A stretch of 64,000 bases of DNA from Pontibacter liquoris (GTDB taxonomy: Bacteria > Bacteroidota > Bacteroidia > Cytophagales > Hymenobacteraceae): assembly GCF_022758235.1 (NCBI RefSeq), contig NZ_JALEBG010000001.1, positions 496,001 through 560,000 of the forward strand. Reading direction: 5' to 3'. A model generated the notes under the pieces. It was not told where the DNA came from. It did no database searches and was given only the letters and a program-made list of their open reading frames with translations. Shown here piece by piece: positions 53,559-63,324 of the stretch; position 1 is the stretch's first letter; the number at the start of each line of letters is the position of its first letter. Made by a program: the position numbers and the translations under genes.

Positions 53559-55361
53559 ATGCAAATTTTCTACAAAACAATAGGGGGACTGCTCCTGTGC
53601 CTTTCCGCCTCGTGCGTGTCGGCGCAAAAACAGCAGAAGGCGCAGCAGGCACAGGAACAGATCCGGCTCAACCAACTCGGTTTTTACCCGGCAGCATCCA
53701 AAATAGCTGTGGTGGTGGGTGAGAATCAAGGCGGTAAATTTTACCTCAAGACCGCTGATCGCTCCAAAACCGTTTATACCGGCACGCTTTCCGATATGAA
53801 AGCAGCCGAGTTTTCAGGCAGGCCCACGCGCATTGCTGATTTCAGTAGCTATACCAAACCGGGTACCTATGTGCTGGAGATCCCGGGGTTGGGCCGTTCC
53901 TATACTTTTGAGATAAAGCCCGACGTGCACCGGGCGCTTGCTGCCGCTGCCATAAAGGGCTTTTACTACCAGCGCATGTCCACGGACCTGCCGGAGCAGT
54001 ATGCGGGCAAATGGCACCGCCCGGCCGGTCACCCCGACAATAACGTCCTGGTGCATCCTGCCGCGGCTTCGGCCGGGCGCCCGGCTGGTACGGTGATCGC
54101 CTCGCCCAGGGGCTGGTACGATGCCGGCGATTACAACAAGTATGTCGTTAACAGCGGCATTACCATGGGCACCCTGCTCTCGGCATACGAAGACTTTCCG
54201 CTATACTATAAAGCTCAAAATCTGAACATCCCCGAAAGCAAAAACACGGTGCCCGACCTGCTGGATGAGGCCCTCTGGAACCTGCGCTGGATGTTGACTA
54301 TGCAGGACCCCGCCGATGGTGGCGTATACCACAAACTTACCAACCCTGTTTTTGATGGCATGGTGATGCCCGACCAAGCTACTAAGCCCCGCTACGTGGT
54401 GCAGAAAGGCACAGCCGCTACGCTCGATTTTGCAGCGGTGATGGCGCAGGCCTGTCGTGTTTTCAGGGAGTACGAAAAGGAACTACCCGGCCTCTCAGAT
54501 TCATGCCTGACAGCAGCCACCAGCGCCTGGGCCTGGGCACAGCAAAACCCCGATGTGGTGTATGACCAGGAGGCGATGAACAAGCAGTTTGACCCGGATG
54601 TAACCACCGGCGCGTACGGCGACAAAGACTTTGGCGACGAGCGGATCTGGGCGGCGGCTGAGTTATACACCACTACCAAGGATGACAGCTACTACAAGGC
54701 CGTGAACATGCTGCCCGATACCAAAATGCCGCTGCCCTCGTGGGCGCAGGTGCGGCTGCTGGGCTACTATACCTTGCTCCGGCACAGCAGCAATCTCACG
54801 CCGGCTGCAGGCAAAGACCTCCCGGAAATAAAGAAACGCCTGCAGCAGTTTGCCGACCAATTGCTGGACGGTGCTGCCGCCAATGCCTACAAAACGGCCA
54901 TGGGCAAAGTTAAAGAAGATTATATATGGGGCAGCAGCGCGGTGGCAGCCAACCAAGGCATAGCGCTTGTGCAGGCCTATACCCAGACTGGGAACAAGCA
55001 CTACCTGCAGGCCGCGCTCGCAAACCTGGATTACCTGCTGGGCCGCAACGCCGTGGGCTATAGTTTTGTAACGGGCTTTGGCGATAAAGCCACCATGCAC
55101 CCGCACCACCGGCCCTCCATTGCCGATGGCATTGCGGAGCCTGTGCCGGGGCTGCTTTCAGGCGGCACCAACGCCAACGCGCCCCGCCAGGATAACTGCA
55201 AAGGCTACACGGCTACGGCTCCCGACGAAATGTACCTCGATGACGACTGCTCGTATGCCTCCAACGAGATCGCCATCAACTGGAATGCGCCGCTGGTCTA
55301 TCTGGCCGGTGCGCTGGAGGCCCTGCAGCAAAAAGCAGGAATGTCGGGTGCAGCGAAATAG
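53559..55361 (+). CDS. GH9 endoglucanase/xyloglucanase
   Basis: 600 aa. The signal peptide (LLLCLSASCVSAQ) precedes an N-terminal immunoglobulin-like CelD_N domain (IRLNQLGFYPAASKIAVVVG to about 115) and an (alpha/alpha)6 barrel: base Asp pair D188/D191 in GWYDAGDYNKY, GKWHRPAGHPDN, LLGRNAVGYSFVTGFG, HPHHRPS, and acid E570 in YASNEIAINWNAPLVYL. GH9 enzymes invert beta-1,4-glucan linkages; members occur in xyloglucan PULs beside GH31 and GH2. It is a separate transcript with its own operator-like site, ending at a strong convergent terminator. Confidence 0.95.
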   Translation: MQIFYKTIGGLLLCLSASCVSAQKQQKAQQAQEQIRLNQLGFYPAASKIAVVVGENQGGKFYLKTADRSKTVYTGTLSDMKAAEFSGRPTRIADFSSYTKPGTYVLEIPGLGRSYTFEIKPDVHRALAAAAIKGFYYQRMSTDLPEQYAGKWHRPAGHPDNNVLVHPAAASAGRPAGTVIASPRGWYDAGDYNKYVVNSGITMGTLLSAYEDFPLYYKAQNLNIPESKNTVPDLLDEALWNLRWMLTMQDPADGGVYHKLTNPVFDGMVMPDQATKPRYVVQKGTAATLDFAAVMAQACRVFREYEKELPGLSDSCLTAATSAWAWAQQNPDVVYDQEAMNKQFDPDVTTGAYGDKDFGDERIWAAAELYTTTKDDSYYKAVNMLPDTKMPLPSWAQVRLLGYYTLLRHSSNLTPAAGKDLPEIKKRLQQFADQLLDGAAANAYKTAMGKVKEDYIWGSSAVAANQGIALVQAYTQTGNKHYLQAALANLDYLLGRNAVGYSFVTGFGDKATMHPHHRPSIADGIAEPVPGLLSGGTNANAPRQDNCKGYTATAPDEMYLDDDCSYASNEIAINWNAPLVYLAGALEALQQKAGMSGAAK

Positions 55362-55618
55362 AACAAAGGCAAGGTGAGTTGATGAAAAGGGAGGCGCAGG
55401 TTTATACCGGTGCCTTCTTTTTTTATCTACCTGCGCGCTCAACGATGCTGCAAAACTGGGTTCGTAGTATAAAAGCCTCCTACGATCCTAAGTCTGGGTA
55501 GATGAGCTGGAAACTAGCAGGTATGATCGCGATTGAATCCTCAAAGTGAAACAAAAACTTGCCTGTGTCTGGTGCAAGGGCATCAGTCTAAAGCTGCCAA
55601 CTTGAACCGGAATTAAAC

Positions 55619-55656
55619 AAAAGCGCCGCAGCATAAGAGAATGCTGCGGCGCTTTT
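55619..55656. terminator. Bidirectional terminator between GH9 and the RND operon
   Basis: AAAAGCGCCGCAGCAT pairs perfectly with ATGCTGCGGCGCTTTT around AAGAGA. It ends converging transcripts. The remaining bases of 55362-55698 hold nothing else recognisable. Confidence 0.92.
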
Positions 55657-55698
55657 GTTTAAGTATGAATTTAGCAAAGCAATATAGCTGCCGGAATT

Positions 55699-57015
55699 TT
55701 AGAAGTTTAAGGCGCCTGCTATCTCTTTCAGATCCACCTCGGCCAGCTTCGCTTGGTAAAGGGCATTGCTGTAGCGCACGGTGGCGTTTACATAATTGAG
55801 CTGCGCATCCCGCACTTCGATGGGCGTGATACTGCCCAACCGGAATTTATCGAGCGTAATGTCCAGGTTCTGCTTGGCAATCCGCTGATTTCGCTCTTCC
55901 AGGTTTACCAGGCTCAGGTTGGTCTGGTAGGTTTCAAACGCCGTGGCCAGCTGGGCTTTTATACTTACCTGTAGCTGCTCATACTGCAGTTGGGCGTTGT
56001 CGATCAGGATAGCAGCATTTCGCTCGTTCTTCTTTTGCAGAAAGCCGTTAAAAACATTCACCGAGGCTGATACGCCATAGTTTAAACCCCGGCCCGTGGT
56101 TTGGGTGGCAAAGCCCAGCGCCGATTCTGACCGGTTAAAATTATAGCCCGAGTTGAGGTTGATGGTCGGGAAGCGGTTCGCTTTTACCTGCTTCAGATCC
56201 AGGGCAGCCACTCTGCGGTTGATAAGGGCAGCCTGCAGCGCCGGGTTCTGCTGCGTGGCCTGCTCGGCCAGTTGCCCCAGCGTGAGTTGGTCGTCGATGG
56301 TCACCGAATCCACAACTTTGAACGCCGTGGTCACTTCGCGGGCCAGTTGCTCATTTAACTGGGTCTGGGTGTTACGATACAGCTGGCGTTGGCGAAGCAG
56401 ATTGGTGGTGTCGGTGTTAAAATCCACCTGGGCATTAAGCACTTCCAGCCGGGCGGCTTTTCCGATCTGGAACCTGTTCTGCGCCGTTTCTACGCGTAAG
56501 CGCGAAATGGCCACAGCGGTATCCAGAGCCCGGAGCTGCTGTTGTTGCTGCACCAAATCGTAATAGATCGTGATCACATCGCCTACCTTGGTGAGCACCG
56601 TGTTTTGCAGTTGCGCCTCGCCCAGCTTCTGCAATTCTTTGAGCTGGTCGTAGCGGGCAAACATGCCAAAGCCATCAAAAACGGTCCATGTCAGGCCCAC
56701 GCCATAATTCAGGCTCGAGCCTTTGGCGCCGTTCCGCTCGGTCACTTCGCCGGTAGCCCGCGTCTGGGAGCTGTTTTGCAGCGTGTTGTTGTTGGTTAAG
56801 GTAGCGCCCACCACCGGCAGCATGCCGGCATTGGCGCGGTTCACATTATTCTGGTCGATCTTGAGCTCATTTGAAACCAGCTTGATGTCATAGTTTCGTT
56901 CCAACGCAATTCGTACCGCCTCTTCCAGCGTCAAGGTTTCCTGTGCAAAGGTCTTTTGGGTGATCAGCAAAAATGAACAAAAAAGAAAGCCCAGGAGCAC
57001 GATGTTATGCTTCAT
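55699..57015 (-). CDS. TolC-family outer-membrane factor of the second RND pump
   Basis: 438 aa. Signal peptide (FLFCSFLLITQKTFAQ). OEP repeats with LTLEEAVRIALERNYDIKLV at the start and LQAALINRRVAALDLKQVKA and LSLVNLEERNQRIAKQNLDI later, as in AcrAB-associated TolC proteins of Bacteroidota. It forms the outer-membrane channel. Last gene of a three-gene operon, 27 bases after the permease. No metal-binding Met/His patches are seen, unlike the copper-pump TolC. Confidence 0.93.
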   Translation of the reverse strand: MKHNIVLLGFLFCSFLLITQKTFAQETLTLEEAVRIALERNYDIKLVSNELKIDQNNVNRANAGMLPVVGATLTNNNTLQNSSQTRATGEVTERNGAKGSSLNYGVGLTWTVFDGFGMFARYDQLKELQKLGEAQLQNTVLTKVGDVITIYYDLVQQQQQLRALDTAVAISRLRVETAQNRFQIGKAARLEVLNAQVDFNTDTTNLLRQRQLYRNTQTQLNEQLAREVTTAFKVVDSVTIDDQLTLGQLAEQATQQNPALQAALINRRVAALDLKQVKANRFPTINLNSGYNFNRSESALGFATQTTGRGLNYGVSASVNVFNGFLQKKNERNAAILIDNAQLQYEQLQVSIKAQLATAFETYQTNLSLVNLEERNQRIAKQNLDITLDKFRLGSITPIEVRDAQLNYVNATVRYSNALYQAKLAEVDLKEIAGALNF

Positions 57016-57042
57016 ATAATTGTTAAGTATCTTAATATCTTA

Positions 57043-60000
57043 TCAGACGGTTTCTAATACGCTTCGCTCGTACGCTTCTGCCTTGTCCAGTTCCGGGTTG
57101 TGCTTGCGCTCCCGCGACCACATCGAGTAAATGGCCGGGATAATAAAGAGCGTGAGGATGAGCGAGAAAATAGTGCCTCCCACAATCACGATGCCCATGC
57201 CCATGCGGCTTTGCGCGGCAGCGCCCAGTGCCAGCGCGATAGGCAGCGCACCCAGGGCAATGGCCAGACTCGTCATCAGGATTGGGCGTAGGCGGGCTTC
57301 CGAGGCTTCCAGGATGGCTTCCATTTTAGGCTTGCCCTGTTCCCGCAGCTGGTTGGCAAACTCCACGATCAGGATACCGTTCTTCGTGACGAGCCCGATG
57401 AGCATGATCGTGCCGATCTGGCTGAAGATGTTCCAGGTCTGGCCAAAGAGCCACAACGAGAGCATGGCACCGGCCACCGCCATAGGCACGGTCAGGATAA
57501 TGATGAGCGGGTCTACAAAGCTTTCGAACTGGGCGGCAAGTATGAGGTAGATCAGCAGCAGAGCCAGGCCAAAGGCGAACATCGTATTCGAGCCGCTTTC
57601 CACAAAGTCACGCGATTCGCCGCCAAGGTCGGTGGAGAAAGACTCGTCCAGTACTTTTGCTTTCACACGGTCCATGGCCTCAATGCCGTCTCCAATACTT
57701 TTGCCCGGCGCCAGGCCTGCTGAAATAGTAGCGGCCATGTAACGGTTGTTGTGGTAAAGCTGCGGCGGGCTGCTGCGCTCGGTCATGGTGACCAGGTTAT
57801 CCAGTTGCACGAGCTCGCCGGTATTGCTGCGCACAAAAAGCGATGTCAAATCCAGCGGGTCGTTGCGGTCGGGTCGGTCAAACTGTCCCATCACCTGGTA
57901 CTGGCGGCCGTTCATCAGAAAGTACCCGAAGCGCTGGCCGCTGAGCGATAACTGCAGCGTTTGGGCCACATCGATCACCGACACGCCTAAGCTCTGCGCT
58001 TTTTCACGGTCGATGGAGATGTTGATCTCCGGCTTGTTGAATTTGAGGTTTACGTCTACGTTGGTGAAGGTCGGATCTTTGCTGGCCTCTTCCATAAATT
58101 CGGGTATCTTCTCCTCCAGCTTCTGGAAGTTAGGCGCCTGAATGATGTACTGAATCGGCTGACCGCCGCGGCGGTTCACCGAGATAGTGGGCTGCTGCGT
58201 AACCATGATCCGTCCTTCCGAATATTTACGCGTCAGGCCGGTCAGGTAATCGGCGACCTCTTTTTGCGAGCGCTCCCGTTTGTCCGGCGACACCAGCGCC
58301 ATGCGCATCATACCGTTGTTCACGGAGCCTGCCCCGCCCCAGCCCGGCGAGGTGATCACCAGGTTCACGGCTTTTTCAGGCACCGAGTCGTTTACCAGCT
58401 GCGTGAGCTCTTTCATAAAACGGTCGGTATACTCGTAAGAGGCACCTTCCGGGGCAGTTACCTGCACCCGCATCAGACTTCTGTCATCGTAGGGGGCGGT
58501 TTCTTTCTGCAGGATCGTATAAAATAAGCCGATCAGGCCAATACAGGCCACTAGGATCGGGAAGCTCAGCCACTTACGCTTCATAAAACCGCTCAGGGCG
58601 CTAGCGTAACCGGTGTTCAGTTTCTCGTAGTATGGCTCTGTTATTTCATAGAAGCGCGATTTTTTCTGATGGCCGCCTTTCATCAGGTAGGCGTTCAGCA
58701 TGGGCGTGAGGGTAAGCGATACGAACGCCGAGATAAGCACGGCCGCACCGATCACCACCCCGAACTCGCGGAACAGGCGCCCCACAAAGCCCTCCAAGAA
58801 GATAACGGGCAGGAACACTGCCGCCAGCGTGATCGAGATCGAAATAACGGCCAGAAAGATCTCATTGGATCCTTTGATAGCTGCTTCTATCGGCGACATG
58901 CCTTCTTCCACTTTCTTAAAGATGTTTTCGGTTACCACGATACCGTCATCCACCACCAGGCCGGTGGCTAGTACCACCGCCAGCAGGGTGAGCACGTTTA
59001 CCGAGAAGCCGCAGAGGTACATGATAAAAAAGGTGGCGATGAGCGAAACCGGGATGTCTATGAGCGGCCGGAAAGCAATGCCCCAGTCGCGGAAAAACAG
59101 GTAAATGATCAGGATAACCAGCACTAGCGCGATGAGGATGGTTTCGGCCACCTCGGTTACCGACTGCTTGATAAAGATGGTGTTATCCATCGCAATATCC
59201 AGCTTGATGTCTTCGGGCAGATCTTTTTTGAGTTTCTCGAACTGCTCATAAAATTTTTCAGAGATATCAAGGTAGTTGGTGCCTGGCTGCGGAATGATAG
59301 CCATACCCACCATCGGCTGGCCTGATTCGGCCATTTTTGTTTCCAGGTTCTCCGGGCCAAGCTCTGCTGTACCCAAATCACTGAAGCGGATGAGTTTGTT
59401 GCCGTCCGATTTTACGATCAGGTTGTTGAACTGCTCGGCCGTAGACAGGTTGCCCAGCGTTTTTACCACCAGCTCGGTGTTCTCGCCACTGATCTTGCCT
59501 GAGGGCAGCTCTACGTTTTCGCGGTTCAGGGCGGTGCGCACATCGCCCACGGTCAGGCCATAGGAGGCCAGCTTCATAGGGTCCAGCCAGAGGCGCATGG
59601 CATAGCGCTGCTGCCCCCAGATCTGCACGCTACTCACGCCCGGGATGGTTTGCAACCGCTGTGAGATCACGTTCTCGGCATAATCGCTAAGTTGGAGCTG
59701 GTCGCGGTTGGGACTTTGCACCGTCATAGTAATAATAGGCTCCGAGTCGGCATCGGCTTTGGAAACCACCGGCGGGGCATCAATATCCTGGGGCAGGCTT
59801 CGTACCGCCTGCGATACTTTGTCGCGCACGTCGTTGGCGGCCTCTTCCAGGTTCTTGTCCAGGTTAAACTCGATGTTGATGTTGCTGCGGCCCTGGTTAC
59901 TTGTCGAGGAAATGTTGCGGATGCCATCGATGGAGTTAATAGCTTTTTCGAGCGGTTCGGTTATCTGCGACTCGATGATATCGGCATTAGCCCCTGAATA

Positions 60001-60150
60001 ACTGGTACTGACCGAAACGATGGCCGGGTCGATGGACGGATACTCGCGCACGCCCAGAAAGCTATACCCGATAAAGCCGAACAGAATCAGCATCAGGTTG
60101 ATCACGATCGTGAAAACGGGCCGCTTTATACTTGTGGTGGATAAACTCAT
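57043..60150 (-). CDS. HAE1/AcrB-type RND multidrug efflux permease
   Basis: 1035 aa, full length. It begins MSLSTTSIKRPVFTIVINLM, with the usual SIKRPVF start. Periplasmic porter domains show EYPSIDPAIVSVSTSYSGA and the proton-relay Asp pair lies in TM4 (GLVVDDGIVVTENIFK). The second half has IFSQIGTIMLIGLVTKNGIL and RPILMTSLAIALGALPIAL. It lacks the copper-binding Met triad of CusA and so should export organic compounds such as drugs or bile-like amphiphiles. The middle gene of an adaptor-permease-TolC operon, starting 20 bases after the adaptor. Confidence 0.96.
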   Translation of the reverse strand: MSLSTTSIKRPVFTIVINLMLILFGFIGYSFLGVREYPSIDPAIVSVSTSYSGANADIIESQITEPLEKAINSIDGIRNISSTSNQGRSNINIEFNLDKNLEEAANDVRDKVSQAVRSLPQDIDAPPVVSKADADSEPIITMTVQSPNRDQLQLSDYAENVISQRLQTIPGVSSVQIWGQQRYAMRLWLDPMKLASYGLTVGDVRTALNRENVELPSGKISGENTELVVKTLGNLSTAEQFNNLIVKSDGNKLIRFSDLGTAELGPENLETKMAESGQPMVGMAIIPQPGTNYLDISEKFYEQFEKLKKDLPEDIKLDIAMDNTIFIKQSVTEVAETILIALVLVILIIYLFFRDWGIAFRPLIDIPVSLIATFFIMYLCGFSVNVLTLLAVVLATGLVVDDGIVVTENIFKKVEEGMSPIEAAIKGSNEIFLAVISISITLAAVFLPVIFLEGFVGRLFREFGVVIGAAVLISAFVSLTLTPMLNAYLMKGGHQKKSRFYEITEPYYEKLNTGYASALSGFMKRKWLSFPILVACIGLIGLFYTILQKETAPYDDRSLMRVQVTAPEGASYEYTDRFMKELTQLVNDSVPEKAVNLVITSPGWGGAGSVNNGMMRMALVSPDKRERSQKEVADYLTGLTRKYSEGRIMVTQQPTISVNRRGGQPIQYIIQAPNFQKLEEKIPEFMEEASKDPTFTNVDVNLKFNKPEINISIDREKAQSLGVSVIDVAQTLQLSLSGQRFGYFLMNGRQYQVMGQFDRPDRNDPLDLTSLFVRSNTGELVQLDNLVTMTERSSPPQLYHNNRYMAATISAGLAPGKSIGDGIEAMDRVKAKVLDESFSTDLGGESRDFVESGSNTMFAFGLALLLIYLILAAQFESFVDPLIIILTVPMAVAGAMLSLWLFGQTWNIFSQIGTIMLIGLVTKNGILIVEFANQLREQGKPKMEAILEASEARLRPILMTSLAIALGALPIALALGAAAQSRMGMGIVIVGGTIFSLILTLFIIPAIYSMWSRERKHNPELDKAEAYERSVLETV

Positions 60151-60170
60151 ACTTCTCGCGCTTATGCTAT

Positions 60171-61253
60171 CTAATTCTTTCCAACAGCTACTTTAACAGG
60201 GCTTCCTTCTTTCAGGGTCATAATTCCGGTGGTTAGTACCGTGTCGCCAGGCTGTAGGCCGGCCGTAATCAGGACATCTTTCTGGGTGCGGGTAGAGGCC
60301 TCTACCATGGTTTCCTTGGCTTTGCCGTCTTTGGCTATAAAGACCTTTTTGCCGTTCTGCACCGGGATAATAGCTTCCGAAGGAATCAGGAGGGCATCAG
60401 GTATCACCGCTAAAGGCAGTTCGATGTTGGCAAAGGAGCCGGGCCGAAGCTCACCATCAGGGTTAGCGGCGCGTGCCCGCAGCTGCAGCGTACGGCTGCT
60501 GGCTTCTATGCCGGGCTCTATGGCATACACTGTGGCCGTATACTTTTTGTCGGAGCCGGCTACTGTAAAGCTCAGCGTTGTTTTTTCTTTTACCTGCGAG
60601 GCATACTTCTCCGGCACGGAAAACGAGATCTTCACTGGGTCGGTGCTTACCAGGTTAGCGATCACGGTTTCGGGCGAAAGGTAGGAGCCCTGCGAAATGG
60701 AGCGCAATCCGATGCGGCCTGTGAAAGGAGCCCGGATGGTGGTTTTAGCCAGTTGCGCCTCGATGAGCTGCGACTGGGCGCGGGCAGATTTGAGTTCGGC
60801 GCTGGCCACATCATACTCTTCCTGGCTGATAGCTTCCTTTTTGAGGAGCAGGCCGGCGCGCCGTTCATTCTCGGCAGCCAGGCTCTGGCGGGTCTGGGCC
60901 TGGGCCAGTTGGGCACGCAGCTCCGAATCATCAATCTTTAGCAGCACCTGGCCTTTGCTAACCGGGCTTCCTTCTTCAAAAGAAATGGTGCGTACCAGCC
61001 CCGACACCTGGCCGCGAAGGGCCACCTGCTCATTGGCTTCGATAGAGCCTGAAACGGCAAGTGCGTTTGAGAAAGACTCCGGTTTTACTACCACGCCGTT
61101 TACGCGCATGGCGCCGCCCTTGCCCGGACCTCCGGGACCGCCCGGGCCGCCTCCTGGTCCGCCGCCTTCGCCTTTGTTAGCTTTAATGCGATAGGCTACC
61201 AGGGCGCCAAATCCAAGTATAAGTATGGCGTAAACGATGTATTTGATCTTCAT
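60171..61253 (-). CDS. RND periplasmic adaptor (AcrA/MexA-type) with Gly/Pro-rich linker
   Basis: 360 aa. An N-terminal signal anchor (YIVYAILILGFGALVAYRI) is followed by a low-complexity Gly-Gly-Pro linker (GEGGGPGGGPGGPGGPGKGG), then lipoyl, alpha-hairpin and beta-barrel domains (VSGSIEANEQVALRGQVSGL, GQVLLKIDDSELRAQL, KTTIRAPFTGRIGLRSIS). It joins the permease to TolC. The flexible Gly/Pro stretch may span the periplasmic gap to the peptidoglycan. First gene of the operon; no repressor gene is adjacent. Confidence 0.94.
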   Translation of the reverse strand: MKIKYIVYAILILGFGALVAYRIKANKGEGGGPGGGPGGPGGPGKGGAMRVNGVVVKPESFSNALAVSGSIEANEQVALRGQVSGLVRTISFEEGSPVSKGQVLLKIDDSELRAQLAQAQTRQSLAAENERRAGLLLKKEAISQEEYDVASAELKSARAQSQLIEAQLAKTTIRAPFTGRIGLRSISQGSYLSPETVIANLVSTDPVKISFSVPEKYASQVKEKTTLSFTVAGSDKKYTATVYAIEPGIEASSRTLQLRARAANPDGELRPGSFANIELPLAVIPDALLIPSEAIIPVQNGKKVFIAKDGKAKETMVEASTRTQKDVLITAGLQPGDTVLTTGIMTLKEGSPVKVAVGKN

Positions 61254-61645
61254 GATTTTGTTGGGTGTTTTTTAGTTTTAGCGTGCCGTAGCCGTCTGGA
61301 ATATTGCGGTAGTAGTTTTTTCAGAAATAATAAGCAGAAGCAAGGGTTAAGAGCTTCTTAGAAGTATGGTCTGCCTGCGTATTGCATTAAATAAATAAGT
61401 ATTGTTTACAAGTATGGCCTGAAAACCACTGCCTGTAACAGGCCGGGCCCGGCTGGTATACTTAATAACCCGAAACCCTTTGAGGAGATTCCGGGTAATG
61501 CCGGTCTGTAGCAGACTTTTAGTCGTTTAAAGTTACAACGTTATCTATATATTTAAAACCGACACGGGTTTTACTCTACAAACAGGCGCAATTGTAAGAC
61601 AAACAGTAAGTAATTAGGTTTAAATTGACAGAATAAAAATATTGT
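61254..61645. other. Divergent intergenic region without a gene
   Basis: 392 AT-rich bases between the divergent RND operon and the alkyltransferase-like gene. It contains AAGTATG words at 61360 and 61407, TATACTT at 61456 and a small ACCGACACGGGT hairpin near 61559. No regulator-site palindrome stands out. Confidence 0.5.
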
Positions 61646-61981
61646 ATGGCAGCTGCAAAAGAGAATTTTTTTGAGAACGTGTACCAGGTAGTACAGCTCA
61701 TCCCCAAAGGGCGGGTAACGTCTTACGGCGCCATTGCCGCTTACCTGGGCGCCAAGGGCTCTGCCCGCATGGTTGGATGGGCCCTGATCGCCTCGCATCC
61801 GCATACAAAAATACCTGCCCACCGCGTGGTAAACCGCAATGGCCTGCTAACAGGCAAGCAGCACTTCGACGAAATGAACGCCATGCAGCAACGCCTGGAA
61901 GAAGAGGGCGTGAAAGTGGAAAACGACAAGGTGGTGGACTTCGGAAACCTGTTCTGGGACCCGGCAAAAGAGCTGCTCTAA
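61646..61981 (+). CDS. MGMT-related alkyltransferase-like (ATL) DNA-binding protein
   Basis: 111 aa, a complete short ATL. The C-terminal domain of O6-methylguanine methyltransferases is recognisable: FFENVYQVVQLIPKGRVTSYGAIA with the recognition helix, the arginine finger in KGSARMVGWAL, and PAHRVVNRNGLL in place of the active PCHRV motif. The catalytic Cys is Ala, so it cannot accept alkyl groups. Known ATLs bind alkylated guanine and hand it to nucleotide excision repair. Single gene on the plus strand. Confidence 0.93.
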   Translation: MAAAKENFFENVYQVVQLIPKGRVTSYGAIAAYLGAKGSARMVGWALIASHPHTKIPAHRVVNRNGLLTGKQHFDEMNAMQQRLEEEGVKVENDKVVDFGNLFWDPAKELL

Positions 61982-62047
61982 CAGGCCCAAAACGTATCCA
62001 CACAAGTATAAAAGAGGGGAAATAGGACAGGAATCCAATCCTGGCTG

Positions 62048-62545
62048 TCAGACCAGTTCCTGCAGCAGGTTCGCTAAGTCGAGGGGTTTGGTATACATTT
62101 CCAGCGAGCCGTCCGGCTTTTGTGGCCATTGTTCTTTGGGGCGATCCCAGTAGAGCTCCACGCCGTTTTTATCCGGATCATTGAGGTACAGGGCTTCCGA
62201 AACGCCATGGTCCGAGGCACCGGTCAAGGGGTAGTTGGCCTCGAGTAAGCGCTGCAAAATGGCTGCCAGGTCTTTGCGGGTAGGGTAGAGAATGGCCGTA
62301 TGAAACAAACCAACCCCGTTTCGGGGAGCTGGCGGGGCATTTTTGCTATACCACACGTTCAGCCCTATATGATGGTGGTAGCCGCCCGCCGATATAAAAG
62401 CTGCCTCCTCGCCATAGTTGGTGGTCAGCTCAAAGCCCAGGATGCCGCAGTAAAAATCAAGTGAGCGCTGGAGGTCGGCCACCTTGAGGTGCACATGCCC
62501 GATGCGGGTGTCTTTTGGAATAATATACGCCGGTTGGTTGCTCAT
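62048..62545 (-). CDS. VOC-family (glyoxalase/catechol dioxygenase-like) protein
   Basis: 165 aa with two beta-alpha-beta-beta-beta modules. Metal ligands are probably H18 or H20 (TRIGHVHLKVADLQRSLDFY), a central His in VGLFHTAILYP, and Glu in NGVELYWDRP. GGYHHHIGLNVW is typical of the CatE-like subgroup of extradiol dioxygenase-type proteins. The reaction is unknown. It is unrelated in sequence detail to the VOC remnant at 1896-2048, which has HIWEVF instead of GVELYW. Single gene on the minus strand. Confidence 0.9.
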   Translation of the reverse strand: MSNQPAYIIPKDTRIGHVHLKVADLQRSLDFYCGILGFELTTNYGEEAAFISAGGYHHHIGLNVWYSKNAPPAPRNGVGLFHTAILYPTRKDLAAILQRLLEANYPLTGASDHGVSEALYLNDPDKNGVELYWDRPKEQWPQKPDGSLEMYTKPLDLANLLQELV

Positions 62546-62605
62546 ACTTGTTTTTCTGCTTTGTGGGACCGTTGTACGTTTGTACGTCAGTGCGAAGTAT
62601 AAGAT

Positions 62606-62637
62606 GGCGGTAGGGCCAGGGTGATGGCCCTACCGCC
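62606..62637. repeat. GC-rich perfect hairpin
   Basis: GGCGGTAGGGCC pairs with GGCCCTACCGCC around an 8-base loop. It has no T-tract on either side. It may be a 3' barrier for the 198-aa gene or a REP-type repeat. Confidence 0.55.
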
Positions 62638-62727
62638 CAGATGACCGCATAACAGGCTGCAGAAATCCCCTCCGTCCTGCACATTATTTGCAACCAGCCT
62701 GGACGTAGTCGCACAATCTCAGCCACC

Positions 62728-63324
62728 TTACAAGCCGGCAATTTTTTGCTGAAGACAATGGTATTCGTAAGCAATAGCAGAGTCGCCTGTATCTTCGAGG
62801 GTGCGCACTACCTTTTTAAAGGAGCCATCCGGGAAAAAGAAGTAGCGCAGGTGCAGCTCCTGGTCCTGTTTTCTTCTTTTGCCGTTTAACTGCCACTGCC
62901 GCTTCAGGGGTTCCAGGTCTATCATAGCGAAGTCGGGGTCCCATTTGCCTGCAAACATGACGGTGGCATGCCCTTCCGTGTCGTACTGCACAAACTCAAA
63001 GCGGCTTTTGTTTGTGTCGTAGCGCAGCATCCCTTCTACGTGCTTTACAGAGCCATCCGGTTGTTCAATATCAAACTCCTCGCGCAAGGCCTTGTTTTGG
63101 TGCAGGCTGTAGCGTACCGTACCCGATGTTTCAAAAAAACGCTGCTGCTCCGGCTGCCAGATGAGCGTTTTTACCATGCGGGTGCCATACATCCTGTTAA
63201 AGAGGCTCATGGCGTTTTTAAGAGTAAAGCTTTTGCTTTTTTGTGCCTGCGTGGTTACAGGCATTGTTGCGGCCAGCAGCAAAGCGGCCAGCAGAAAAAT
63301 TACGGTCTTTTTCATAGCTTTCAT
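62728..63324 (-). CDS. Secreted protein of unknown function
   Basis: 198 aa with a clear signal peptide (KKTVIFLLAALLLAATMPVTTQAQ). The mature part is rich in beta strands and charged residues (SGTVRYSLHQNKALREEF, GMLRYDTNKSRFEFVQYDTE, MFAGKWDPDFAMIDLEPL), suggesting a small periplasmic beta-barrel or lipocalin-like fold, perhaps distantly like DUF1579 proteins. I do not recognise the family. The start could be Met4. It is monocistronic, ended by a GC-rich hairpin. Confidence 0.7.
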   Translation of the reverse strand: MKAMKKTVIFLLAALLLAATMPVTTQAQKSKSFTLKNAMSLFNRMYGTRMVKTLIWQPEQQRFFETSGTVRYSLHQNKALREEFDIEQPDGSVKHVEGMLRYDTNKSRFEFVQYDTEGHATVMFAGKWDPDFAMIDLEPLKRQWQLNGKRRKQDQELHLRYFFFPDGSFKKVVRTLEDTGDSAIAYEYHCLQQKIAGL

